DNA from: an uncultured Burkholderiales bacterium
GTDB taxonomy: Bacteria > Pseudomonadota > Gammaproteobacteria > Burkholderiales > Burkholderiaceae_D
Length of the DNA stretch: 7,778 nt
Direction: 5' to 3'
Assembly: GCA_937872165.1 (NCBI GenBank)
Contig: CALMOR010000225.1
Location: forward strand, 5,004-12,781
Of this stretch, positions 1 to 6,369 are shown piece after piece. The first letter of the stretch is position 1, and each line of letters opens with the position of its first letter. The translations under genes were made by a program, and so were the position numbers. The notes beneath the pieces were generated by a model. That model was not told where the DNA came from. It saw only the letters and a program-made list of their open reading frames with translations, and ran no database searches.

Positions 1-492
1 CAGCAGGCTGTTGACTTCCGCAGGCGGACGCTGCGGGGCCCCGACCGCGGCCTGCTGCTGCAGCTTGAGCAGTTCGGGATTGCTCTTCGGCCGCACGACC
101 TTCGGCGGTGGCGGCAGCGGCTTCGGCTGCGCCTTCGGCGGCGGCTCGACCCGCACCGGCTCCTTCTTCTTAGGCGGCTCGACCTTGGCCGGCGCCTTCT
201 CGACGATGTCGGCCTTGACCTTCGGCGGCTCCGGCGCGGGCTCGGGCTTCGGCGCCTCGACCTTCGGCGGCACCGGCTGCACGACCGCGGGACGCGGCGG
301 CGGCGCGGCGGTCTGCGGCGTCGCGCTCCACAGCTCGGCCTGGATCACGGCCGGCGGACTGCTCTGCCAGCGGATGCCGAAGAAGAGCAGCGCGCCCAGC
401 AGCAGGTGCATCACCACCGCCAGCGCGATCGCGCGACCGCTGCCGCCCGACTGCGGAACGGCGTACGGACGGGCGACGGTCGCGGCGGTCAT
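1..492 (-). CDS. tolA: Cell envelope integrity protein TolA, N-terminal part (runs off the left edge)
   Basis: TolA links the TolQ-TolR proton-powered motor in the inner membrane to TolB and Pal at the outer membrane. The window holds the first 164 codons, open to the edge. Residues 1-20 are a short cytoplasmic tail and about 21-40 form a single transmembrane helix (ALAVVMHLLLGALLFFGI). The segment QAELWSATP follows at about 52-60. From about residue 60 to 145 comes a proline/lysine/glutamate-rich stretch with many PPK and KVE repeats, typical of the TolA periplasmic stalk (domain II). The C-terminal TolB/Pal/colicin-binding domain would lie outside the window. The ATG at 492-490 is 4 bases after the tolR stop, with AAGG about 9 bases upstream. 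Identity rests on architecture and the tolQ-tolR context. The E. coli SxxxH helix motif is altered: His29 is kept but Ala25 replaces Ser. TonB-like proteins share this architecture, but the neighbours favour TolA. Confidence 0.9.
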   Translation of the reverse strand, partial: MTAATVARPYAVPQSGGSGRAIALAVVMHLLLGALLFFGIRWQSSPPAVIQAELWSATPQTAAPPPRPAVVQPVPPKVEAPKPEPAPEPPKVKADIVEKAPAKVEPPKKKEPVRVEPPPKAQPKPLPPPPKVVRPKSNPELLKLQQQAAVGAPQRPPAEVNSLL

Positions 493-496
493 CCGC

Positions 497-937
497 TCAG
501 CCCTTCGGCTTCACCGACAGGCCCACCCGCGCGATGCCCTGCTGCTGCAGGCCGTCCATGATCTGCAGGATGGTGTCGTACTCGACCTTCCTGTCGCCCG
601 AGATGACGACGGGCCGCTGCGCGTCGCCGCCCTGCATCTGCTGGACGATGCCCGCGACTTCCCTCATCGTCGCGCGGCGCTCGTTGCCGGCCTTGATGTC
701 CTTCACGCTGATGCTCTTGTCCGCGTTGACGATGACGCTGATCGGATCCTCCTTCGCCTGCGAGCTCTTCGCCACGCTCGGCAGGTCGATGGTGCCGGGC
801 GACGTCAGCGGCGCCGCGACCATGAAGATGATCAGCAGCACGAGCATCACGTCGATGTACGGCACGACGTTGATGTCGCTCATCGCGCGACGACTGCGGC
901 CGCCGCGCATCGATCCTCGCGACACGGAGCCGGCCAT
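497..937 (-). CDS. tolR: Tol-Pal system protein TolR
   Basis: This 146-residue protein belongs to the ExbD/TolR family and works with TolQ to use the proton gradient to energise TolA. A basic cytoplasmic N-terminus (residues 1-20, SMRGGRSRRAM) leads into the family signature SDINVVPYIDVMLVLLIIFM. Asp29 sits where the essential transmembrane aspartate (Asp23 of E. coli TolR) lies. The single helix spans about 26-43. It is followed by the periplasmic domain, including the strand VVISGDRKVEYDTILQIMDGLQQQGIARVGL near the C-terminus, which matches the ExbD/TolR fold. Its length is usual for the family. The ATG at 937-935 overlaps the tolQ stop by one base (TGATG), which suggests coupled translation. 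A weak AGAGG lies about 11 bases upstream. tolA follows after 4 bases. Confidence 0.96.
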   Translation of the reverse strand: MAGSVSRGSMRGGRSRRAMSDINVVPYIDVMLVLLIIFMVAAPLTSPGTIDLPSVAKSSQAKEDPISVIVNADKSISVKDIKAGNERRATMREVAGIVQQMQGGDAQRPVVISGDRKVEYDTILQIMDGLQQQGIARVGLSVKPKG

Positions 938-1611
938 CAGCGGGTCTGCCTCTGCAGGATGTTCGAGAACTCCTCGATGAAGTTCTCGAAGCGCACCGCG
1001 AGACGGTCGGTCTCGTGGATGAAGCGGTTGTACGCGATGACCGCGGGGATCGCAGCGAAGAGCCCGATCGCGGTCGCCACCAGCGCCTCGGCGATGCCCG
1101 GCGCCACGTGGGCCAGCGTCGCCGCCTGCACGTTCGCGAGGCTGCGGAACGCGTTCATGATCCCCCACACGGTCCCGAACAGCCCCACATAAGGACTGAC
1201 CGAGCCGACCGACGCGAGGAACGACAGGTGGGCCTCGAGCACGTCCATCTCGCGCTGGAAGGCCGCGCGCATCGCGCGACGCGCGGCGTCGAGCTGCGCG
1301 CCGGTGTCGCTCTTCATCTGCCGGAACTTGAGGAACTCGCGCATGCCGGCCTCGAACACGCGGCCTTCGGCTCCCACCTGCTCGCGCCGGTTGTTGACTC
1401 GCGCGTAGAGATCGTTGAGGTCGCCACCCGACCAGAAGTCCTCCTCGAAGCGATCGGTCTGGCGCTGCGCCTTCTTGACGTCGAAGTACTTCTTGAAGAT
1501 GTAGGTCCAGCTCATCAGCGAGACCAGCATCAGCAGCGCGAGCACGATCTGGACGAGGACGCTCGCGTTCGTGATGAGCGAGAGGATCGACATGTCCTGC
1601 GAGACGTTCAT
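937..1611 (-). CDS. tolQ: Tol-Pal system proton channel subunit TolQ
   Basis: This 224-residue member of the MotA/TolQ/ExbB family forms the proton-conducting inner-membrane channel with TolR. The first transmembrane helix covers about residues 17-37. A large cytoplasmic loop follows, including DLYARVNNRREQ and a helical segment rich in Arg and Ala at about 100-125. Helix 2 (about 131-155) contains the hallmark SVGSVSPYVGLFGTVWGIM. Helix 3 (about 172-196) contains GIAEALVATAIGLFAAIPAV, and the protein ends in a short cytoplasmic tail. Length is close to E. coli TolQ (230). I use the first ATG (1611-1609), which has only a weak GAAG-like ribosome site. An in-frame ATG at residue 7 (MSILSL) is an alternative start that would leave all helices intact. 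It lies 155 bases downstream of ybgC, so it may be read through from the upstream genes or have its own promoter, which I could not recognise. Confidence 0.97.
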   Translation of the reverse strand: MNVSQDMSILSLITNASVLVQIVLALLMLVSLMSWTYIFKKYFDVKKAQRQTDRFEEDFWSGGDLNDLYARVNNRREQVGAEGRVFEAGMREFLKFRQMKSDTGAQLDAARRAMRAAFQREMDVLEAHLSFLASVGSVSPYVGLFGTVWGIMNAFRSLANVQAATLAHVAPGIAEALVATAIGLFAAIPAVIAYNRFIHETDRLAVRFENFIEEFSNILQRQTR

Positions 1612-1766
1612 CGGCGCTTCACGGTGTGGGAGGAGAAAGGGACGACGAGCCGGACGACATGCGCGTCGGCCCCGCGGACACGGGAGACCGAACCATCGAC
1701 CGGACGACGTGCGAGAGGTTCAAAGCGGTCGGCCATCCGGTGCAACGCGCGAACCCGTCATAAGGA
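1612..1766. other. ybgC-tolQ spacer, no recognised element
   Basis: This 155-base stretch separates the overlapping uvrD-to-ybgC chain from tolQRA. I see no convincing -35/-10 pair for tolQ on the minus strand and no hairpin followed by a T run that would end transcription after ybgC. A purine-rich GGGAGGAGAAAGG at about 1628-1640 looks like a ribosome site, but it is on the plus strand and has no well-spaced start codon. Confidence 0.4.
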
Positions 1767-2267
1767 TTACCGGCCGGTGAAGATGACGCGGACCGCGTCG
1801 GGGATCGGCATCGGCTTCAGCCCCTCGCGCGACACGCAGCCGACGCGGATCCGACCGATCGCCAGCAGGCCGTCGCTGTCGCCCAGGAAGGCTCGCTGAT
1901 GGAAGTCGATGCCGACGCGGCCGACGCGCTCGACGGTCGAGACGATGCGGATCGCGTCGTCGAGGCGCGCGGGTCGCTTGTAGTCGACGGCGGTCGAGCG
2001 CACGACGAACATCAGGCCGAGCTCGTCGGCCACCCGCTGCTGCGAGACGCCCGCGACGCCGTCGCCGCCGTGGCGCAGCCACTCGGTGCGCGCCCTCTCG
2101 AAGTACTTCAGGTAGTTGGCGTAGAAGACGATGCCGCCGGTGTCGGTGTCCTCGTAATAGACGCGGACCGTGAACGTGAAGCCGTGGACCGCCGCTGCGA
2201 GCGCGCCGCCGAGCGCGCCTCCGGCCGCCGCATCGACCGCGCCGTCGAGCGCCGCATCGATCGTCAT
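1767..2267 (-). CDS. ybgC: Tol-Pal-associated acyl-CoA thioesterase YbgC
   Basis: YbgC is a small cytoplasmic hotdog-fold (4HBT) acyl-CoA thioesterase and is normally the first gene of the tol-pal cluster. The 166-residue product carries the family signature VRVYYEDTDTGGIVFYANY at residues 34-52, followed by LKYFERARTEWLR. Asp42 aligns with the catalytic Asp18 of E. coli YbgC. Later family features include VDYKRPARLDD (about 94-104) and the C-terminal KPMPIPDAV. The hotdog domain begins at about residue 30. Before it lies an Ala/Gly-rich extension of about 28 residues built from short DNA repeats, absent from the E. coli protein. The ATG at 2267-2265 is the only usable in-frame start before the domain: I find no ATG, GTG or TTG between codon 1 and the signature. 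It overlaps the upstream kinase stop as ATGA. The position that is His in E. coli (VYHASY) is Tyr49 here, which I believe is common in betaproteobacteria. Confidence 0.93.
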   Translation of the reverse strand: MTIDAALDGAVDAAAGGALGGALAAAVHGFTFTVRVYYEDTDTGGIVFYANYLKYFERARTEWLRHGGDGVAGVSQQRVADELGLMFVVRSTAVDYKRPARLDDAIRIVSTVERVGRVGIDFHQRAFLGDSDGLLAIGRIRVGCVSREGLKPMPIPDAVRVIFTGR

Positions 2268-2887
2268 CGCGCCGCGAACAGCGGGTCGACCAGCGCCGCG
2301 ACCTGCTCGACGCGATCCACCACCGGTCCGCGCACGTCGACGTAGTCGGTGCCGCGCGCGCAGAGGATCGCGCGGATCCAGCGATCGTGCCGCACGCGGA
2401 AGTCCTCGGACGAGCGCGTGCCGTCCTGCACGAACGCGAAGTCGGGCGCGCACACCAGCGTGAGGTCGTAGGTGCGCCACGACAGGCTCACCAGCCCCGG
2501 GGCGGCCCGCCCGTAGCCGTCGATGCTGTACCAGAGCGTCGTCAGCGGCGTCGTGTCGACGAAGACGCAGTGCGACGCCCTCGTCATCGCATCCTCCTCC
2601 TCGGCGACGTGGCGGACGCCGATCAGCGAGAGGTCGTCGTAGCTCGTGTGACCGCCCTGCTGCTCCCACAGCGTGCGCCCGTATTCGGCCACGCACGGCT
2701 GCGCGTAGCGGCGGCCGAGCGCATCGACCAGCGTGCTCTTGCCGGTACTCTCGCCGCCGACGACCGCGATGCGCGCGATGCCGTGTCCGGCGAGGCTCGC
2801 GGGCCCGTCCTGCGCGAAGGCCAGCGGCGAACGACCGGCGGGCGTCGCGGACCAGGCCCGCTTCGCGCTCGGGTCCTGCTCGTTCAC
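2264..2887 (-). CDS. Stand-alone NadR-type ribosylnicotinamide kinase (P-loop ATPase)
   Basis: This 207-residue protein matches the C-terminal ribosylnicotinamide kinase domain of E. coli NadR, which phosphorylates nicotinamide riboside to NMN. The P-loop is GGESTGKS (residues 44-51; E. coli GGESSGKS). It is followed by EYGR (68-71), the SYDD segment (82-85), the strand FVDTTPLTT (109-117) and QDGTR (154-158) with RHDRW downstream; each has a counterpart in NadR. The helix-turn-helix repressor domain and the NMN adenylyltransferase domain of full NadR are absent, so NMN must be adenylylated by another enzyme. The start is GTG (2887-2885), overlapping the pnuC stop as GTGA. It gives about 36 residues of low-similarity sequence before the fold, and I see no later in-frame start before the P-loop. 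The adjacent overlapping pnuC supports nicotinamide riboside as substrate. It could be called a generic NadR/Ttd14-like AAA family protein, but the context makes the kinase role likely. Confidence 0.88.
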   Translation of the reverse strand: MNEQDPSAKRAWSATPAGRSPLAFAQDGPASLAGHGIARIAVVGGESTGKSTLVDALGRRYAQPCVAEYGRTLWEQQGGHTSYDDLSLIGVRHVAEEEDAMTRASHCVFVDTTPLTTLWYSIDGYGRAAPGLVSLSWRTYDLTLVCAPDFAFVQDGTRSSEDFRVRHDRWIRAILCARGTDYVDVRGPVVDRVEQVAALVDPLFAAR

Positions 2888-3489
2888 GCGGCGACCCCGA
2901 CCGCCGCGCCGCGGACGAGACGCGTCCAGCGTATCCAACCCATCACGACCAGCGCGAGGAAGAACGCGTAGACCGCGGCCGTCAGCCACAGGCCCTTCGA
3001 TCCGTAGAGCGGCACCGCGATGCAGTCGACGACGAACCACACCGGCCAGGTCTCGAGCTTGCGCGCCACCATCAGCAGCTGCGCGAGGATCGACAGCGCG
3101 AGCACGCTCGAATCGACGAACGGACTGGCCGCATCGGTCAGCCCGTGCAGCAGCCATCCGTAGCCGGCGGCAGCGACGATGGCGACGGCACCGAGACCCG
3201 CGGCGTTGCGCGGCGTGACGCGGGTGATGGGCCGTTCGGTCGTGGCGACGGCGAGGCCTTCGCCCGGACGGACGACGACGCCGCGCCTCCAGTTCCACCA
3301 GCCGAGCACGCACGAGGCGATGAAGAACAGCTGCAACGTCACGTCCGCGTACAGCTTGACGTCCGCGAACAGCACGCCGTACAACGCGCAGCCGACGATG
3401 CCGCTCCACCAGGTGTGGACGTTGTTGCGCGCCGAGAACCAGACCGACATCAGGTTGAAGGCGTTGGCCGAGAGCTCCAGCGCGCTCAT
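2884..3489 (-). CDS. pnuC: Nicotinamide riboside transporter PnuC
   Basis: PnuC is an inner-membrane facilitator for nicotinamide riboside; flow is made one-way by phosphorylation inside the cell, here probably by the next gene. The 201-residue protein is strongly hydrophobic. Segments that look like membrane helices lie at about 28-46, 50-67, 97-115, 126-144, 147-163 and 168-188, with basic residues in the loops. The Trp-rich GWWNWRRG (63-70) and the segment ARKLETWPVWFVVDCIAVPLY (142-162) are typical of the family. It is somewhat shorter than E. coli PnuC (239). The ATG at 3489-3487 overlaps the uvrD stop as ATGA and has a good GGAG ribosome site 5 bases upstream, inside the last uvrD codons. 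Relatives can carry thiamine or other vitamins (PnuT, PnuX); the coupled kinase argues for nicotinamide riboside. There is no room for a riboswitch before it. Confidence 0.92.
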   Translation of the reverse strand: MSALELSANAFNLMSVWFSARNNVHTWWSGIVGCALYGVLFADVKLYADVTLQLFFIASCVLGWWNWRRGVVVRPGEGLAVATTERPITRVTPRNAAGLGAVAIVAAAGYGWLLHGLTDAASPFVDSSVLALSILAQLLMVARKLETWPVWFVVDCIAVPLYGSKGLWLTAAVYAFFLALVVMGWIRWTRLVRGAAVGVAA

Positions 3490-5903
3490 GCGGGCTCCAG
3501 CTTCGCGATGCCGAGCGCGAGCCACTTCATCCCCTGCCGACCGAAGTTGATCTGCGCGCGCGCGTCGTTGCCTCCGCCCTCGAGGTTGACGATGACGCCT
3601 TCGCCGAACTTGGCGTGGACCACGGTCTGCCCGATGCGAAAGCGCGCGTCGCCGCCACGCTTCGTGTCGGCCCATGCGGGCGCCGCCTCGTTCGACGCCG
3701 CGTCGTTCCACGCGGCGCTGTATTTGCCGTAGGTCGCGCCGGCGCCGAATCCGCCGACACCCGCGCGTTGCAGGCCCTGCCGCGGCGTGAGCCACTTCAG
3801 CGCTTCGGGCGGAAGCTCCTCGAAGAAGCGCGACTTCGGGTTGTAGCGGGTCTGCCCGTGCAGCATGCGGGTCTGCGAGAACGACAGATAGAGCCGCTTC
3901 CGTGCGCGCGTGATCGCCACGTACATCAGCCGTCGTTCCTCCTCGAGCCCCGCGAGCTCGGTCGTGCTGTTGTCGTGCGGGAAGAGCCCTTCCTCGAGAC
4001 CGCCGATGAAGACCGCGTCGAACTCGAGTCCCTTGGCCGAGTGCACGGTCATCAGCTGCAGCGCGTCCTGTCCCGCGCCGGCCTGGTTGTCGCCCGCCTC
4101 GAGCGACGCGTGCGCGAGGAAAGCGTCGAGCGGCGACGCGTAGTCGGGGTCGGCCACGCCCGCGTCGATCACCGCGAGGTCTTCGTCCGGCGCGATGTCG
4201 ACGGCGCCTTCGGTCTGCAGCTCGGCGCGCGGCGGCGCGAGGGTCGTGGCGATCTGGTTGGCGCGCGCGTTCTGCGCATAGCCTTCCTCGCCAGAGAAGC
4301 TGGCGGCCGCGTTGACGAGCTCGTTCAGGTTCTCGATGCGCTCGGCGCCCTCCTTCTCGGTCTCGTAGAACGCGACCAGGCCGCTCGCATGATTGACGTG
4401 CTCGATCATCTCCGACAGCGGCATCGCGTGGGTCTCGAAGCGCAGCCGCTCGAGCAGCTTGACGAAGACGCCGATCTTGGCGGCCGCGGTACCGGCCGTC
4501 TTCGAATCGAGATGCAGCGCTGCCGTGTAGAGCGACGTGTTCGCCGCCCGTGCCGCGTCCTGCAGCACCTCGATGGTCCGCGCGCCGATGCCGCGGGCCG
4601 GCACGTTGACGACGCGCGCGAACGACGTGTCGTCGTCGGGGTTGGCGACGAGGCGCAGATAGGCCAGCGCGTGCTTGACCTCCTGCCGTTCGAAGAAGCG
4701 CAGGCCGCCGTAGACGCGATACGGGATGGCAGCGGAGAACAGCGCGTGCTCGATCACGCGCGACTGCGCGTTCGATCGATACAGCACCGCGATGTCGGAA
4801 CGATCGAGGCCTTCACGGACCAGCGAGCGGACCTCGTCGACCAGCCACTGCGCCTCCTGGCCGTCGCTCGTCGCCTCGTAGACGCGCACCGGCTCGCCGA
4901 GGCCGGCATCGGTCCACAGGTTCTTGCCGAGGCGCGTGCCGTTGTTGCGGATCAGCGCGTTGGCCGCGTCGAGGATGTGGCCGTGCGACCGATAGTTCTG
5001 CTCGAGCTTGACGACGTTCTGCACGCGGAACTCGCGTTCGAACTCAGCCATGTTGCCGACGTTCGCGCCGCGGAACGCGTAGATGCTCTGGTCGTCGTCG
5101 CCGACCGCGAAGATCGACGCGGGGTCCGGAGTGCCGAGTCCGGCCAGCAGCTTCAGCCACTTGTACTGCAGGACATTGGTGTCCTGGAACTCGTCGACGA
5201 GGATGTGCCGGAAGCGCGCCTGGTAGTGCTCGCGCAGCGGTTGGTTGCGGCACAGCAGCTCGTACGAGCGCAGCAGCAGTTCGGCGAAGTCGACCACCCC
5301 CTCGCGCTGGCACTGCTCGTCGTAGAGCCGGTAGATCTCGACGAGCCTGCCGTCGAAGTCGCTGTCGACCTCGACGTCCTTCGCGCGGAGGCCCTTCTCC
5401 TTGCAGCCGTTGACGAACCACGCGGTCTGGCGTGCCGGGTACTGCTCGTCGCTGATCTGATGGGCCTTCTGCAGACGCTTGATCGCGGCGACCTGATCGC
5501 CCGAGTCGAGGATCTGGAAGGTCTGCGGAAGAGCCGCGTCGCGATGGTGGGTGCGCAGGAAGCGGTTGCAGAGCCCGTGGAAGGTGCCGATCCAGAGGCC
5601 GCGCAGGTTGATCGGCAGCATGCCCGCCAGGCGGGCCAGCATCTCCTTCGCGGCCTTGTTCGTGAAGGTCACCGCGAGCACGCCGGCCGGCGACACCTGT
5701 CGGGTCGTGACGAGCCATGCGAGCCGCGTGGTCAGCACGCGCGTCTTGCCGCTGCCGGCACCCGCGAGGATCAGCGCGGGCTGCGCAGGCAGCGTGACTG
5801 CGGCGAGTTGCTCGGGGTTCAGGCCGGACAGCAGCGACGGCTGTCGGAACGACGCGGCGAGCCGATCCAGTTCGGCGACCGGAAGTTCGTCGGGTTCTTG
5901 CAT
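3486..5903 (-). CDS. uvrD: ATP-dependent DNA helicase UvrD (superfamily 1A, DNA helicase II)
   Basis: UvrD unwinds DNA 3' to 5' in nucleotide excision repair and mismatch repair. The 805-residue product has the SF1A motifs in order: Walker A AGAGSGKT (47-54), Ia VTFTNKAAKEM (78-88), Walker B DEFQD (237-241), III GDDDQSIYAFRGA (268-280), IV LEQNYRS (300-306), V LMTVHSAKGLEFDAVF (617-632) and VI EEERRLMYVAITRARKRL (654-671). The C-terminus, VHAKFGEGVIVNLEGGG through the end, closely matches the RNA-polymerase-binding Tudor-like tail of E. coli UvrD, which favours UvrD over Rep. An acidic, low-similarity insert occupies about 541-592 of the 2B region. The start is set at the ATG 5903-5901, giving about 27 residues before GLNPEQ. 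No ribosome site is visible, and the frame stays open for 54 more codons upstream to an in-frame start codon at 6065-6063, but that stretch is Arg/Pro-rich and looks non-coding. The stop overlaps pnuC. Confidence 0.95.
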   Translation of the reverse strand: MQEPDELPVAELDRLAASFRQPSLLSGLNPEQLAAVTLPAQPALILAGAGSGKTRVLTTRLAWLVTTRQVSPAGVLAVTFTNKAAKEMLARLAGMLPINLRGLWIGTFHGLCNRFLRTHHRDAALPQTFQILDSGDQVAAIKRLQKAHQISDEQYPARQTAWFVNGCKEKGLRAKDVEVDSDFDGRLVEIYRLYDEQCQREGVVDFAELLLRSYELLCRNQPLREHYQARFRHILVDEFQDTNVLQYKWLKLLAGLGTPDPASIFAVGDDDQSIYAFRGANVGNMAEFEREFRVQNVVKLEQNYRSHGHILDAANALIRNNGTRLGKNLWTDAGLGEPVRVYEATSDGQEAQWLVDEVRSLVREGLDRSDIAVLYRSNAQSRVIEHALFSAAIPYRVYGGLRFFERQEVKHALAYLRLVANPDDDTSFARVVNVPARGIGARTIEVLQDAARAANTSLYTAALHLDSKTAGTAAAKIGVFVKLLERLRFETHAMPLSEMIEHVNHASGLVAFYETEKEGAERIENLNELVNAAASFSGEEGYAQNARANQIATTLAPPRAELQTEGAVDIAPDEDLAVIDAGVADPDYASPLDAFLAHASLEAGDNQAGAGQDALQLMTVHSAKGLEFDAVFIGGLEEGLFPHDNSTTELAGLEEERRLMYVAITRARKRLYLSFSQTRMLHGQTRYNPKSRFFEELPPEALKWLTPRQGLQRAGVGGFGAGATYGKYSAAWNDAASNEAAPAWADTKRGGDARFRIGQTVVHAKFGEGVIVNLEGGGNDARAQINFGRQGMKWLALGIAKLEPA

Positions 5904-5958
5904 GGATGGGCGGGGCGGAGGCGACGCGATACGCGGAGCCGGGGCGGAAAACCGTCGA

Positions 5959-5986
5959 ATGATACGCCGGTCGAAGTCGGCTCGAA
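5959..5986 (-). promoter_or_regulatory. Possible uvrD promoter
   Basis: On the minus strand a TATCAT (-10-like, 5964-5959) follows a TTCGAG (5986-5981) with a 16-base spacer. The -10 has five of six consensus bases; the -35 is poor. It would give a leader of about 50 bases before the uvrD ATG. This is the only AT-containing patch in the otherwise very GC-rich 5904-6061 spacer, which is the main reason for flagging it. I see no terminator for hemP in the same spacer. Confidence 0.25.
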
Positions 5987-6061
5987 GGGCGATCCCGGGT
6001 CCGCTTCGCGGCCGCGTCGGGCCCCGGGGCGCGCGAGCAGACCCCGCGCGCGACGGGCGGG

Positions 6062-6247
6062 TCACTTAGTGAGGATCAGCTTCCCGAGCCTCGTCTCGCG
6101 CAACGAATAGAGCTCGCCGCGATGCTGGATATGGATCAGCTTTGCGTGCGCCATCAGCTCGGCGCTGTCGATGACGCTGGTACGGCGAGGACCGTCGGGC
6201 GCGAAGGGTCCCGGGTCGGCGACGCTGCTGGCTTCGATCGGGATCAT
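6062..6247 (-). CDS. hemP: Small hemin uptake protein HemP
   Basis: This 61-residue protein has the HemP family C-terminus: AHAKLIHIQHRGELYSLRETRLGKLILTK, where the strand pattern H-x-G-E-x-Y-x-L-R-x-T-R-x-G-K-L-I-L-T-K is diagnostic. The N-terminal half is variable and Pro/Ser-rich, as usual. Proteins of this family accompany hemin receptor and transporter genes, and related HmuP acts as a co-activator of heme-uptake genes in Bradyrhizobium and Burkholderia; the molecular role here is inferred from that. I chose the ATG at 6247-6245, with ACAGG about 6 bases upstream. The frame also opens at a GTG (6298-6296), but that lies upstream of the predicted transcription start and would add an atypical FKFAAPSPPPL tail. 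No receptor or transporter gene is adjacent: uvrD follows on the same strand and leuS is divergent. Confidence 0.88.
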   Translation of the reverse strand: MIPIEASSVADPGPFAPDGPRRTSVIDSAELMAHAKLIHIQHRGELYSLRETRLGKLILTK

Positions 6248-6288
6248 GGTCGGCCTGTCGGAAAGCGGAGGAGGAGACGGGGCGGCGA

Positions 6289-6317
6289 ATTTAAACACGA
6301 ATCATTTGCATTCACAA
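6289..6317 (-). promoter_or_regulatory. Predicted hemP promoter with Fur-like half-site
   Basis: On the minus strand TTGTGA (6317-6312; 4 of 6 to TTGACA) is followed after exactly 17 bases by TTAAAT (6294-6289; 4 of 6 to TATAAT). The spacer carries GCAAATGAT (6309-6301), which is the arm of a Fur box of the GATAATGATAATCATTATC type: 7 of 9 bases match on that arm and only about 3 of 10 on the other. This is a local AT-rich island in GC-rich surroundings. Transcription would start near 6282, leaving a leader of about 35 bases before the hemP ATG. Iron-responsive control by Fur fits what is known of hemP genes but is not proven by a half-site. Confidence 0.5.
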
Positions 6318-6369
6318 CCGACCCGTCCGGCGCGCCGTTCGATGTTCCGGCCGTCGGCCTCCCCGCATC

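Noticed and set aside
11..1192. Plus-strand open frame of 393 codons across tolA, tolR and tolQ
   Set aside because: It is antisense to three well-supported genes. Its Gly/Ser-rich start is the complement of the TolA proline/lysine stalk.
1659..1763. Plus-strand 34-codon open frame in the ybgC-tolQ spacer, preceded by GGAGGAGAAAGG-like sequence
   Set aside because: The purine-rich run ends about 18 bases before the ATG, too far for a ribosome site. The peptide resembles nothing, and there is no promoter on that strand.
6001..6061. Possible terminator after hemP (GCGCGC arms around an 11-base loop; CCCCGGGG palindrome)
   Set aside because: Runs of G and C give many possible stems here, but no arm is long or unique and no T run follows on the minus strand.
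3615..6110. Plus-strand open frame of 831 codons antisense to uvrD
   Set aside because: It mirrors uvrD, whose motifs are all present on the minus strand. Its product is a low-complexity Arg/Val/Glu-rich string with no recognisable domain, a usual by-product of high GC at third positions.
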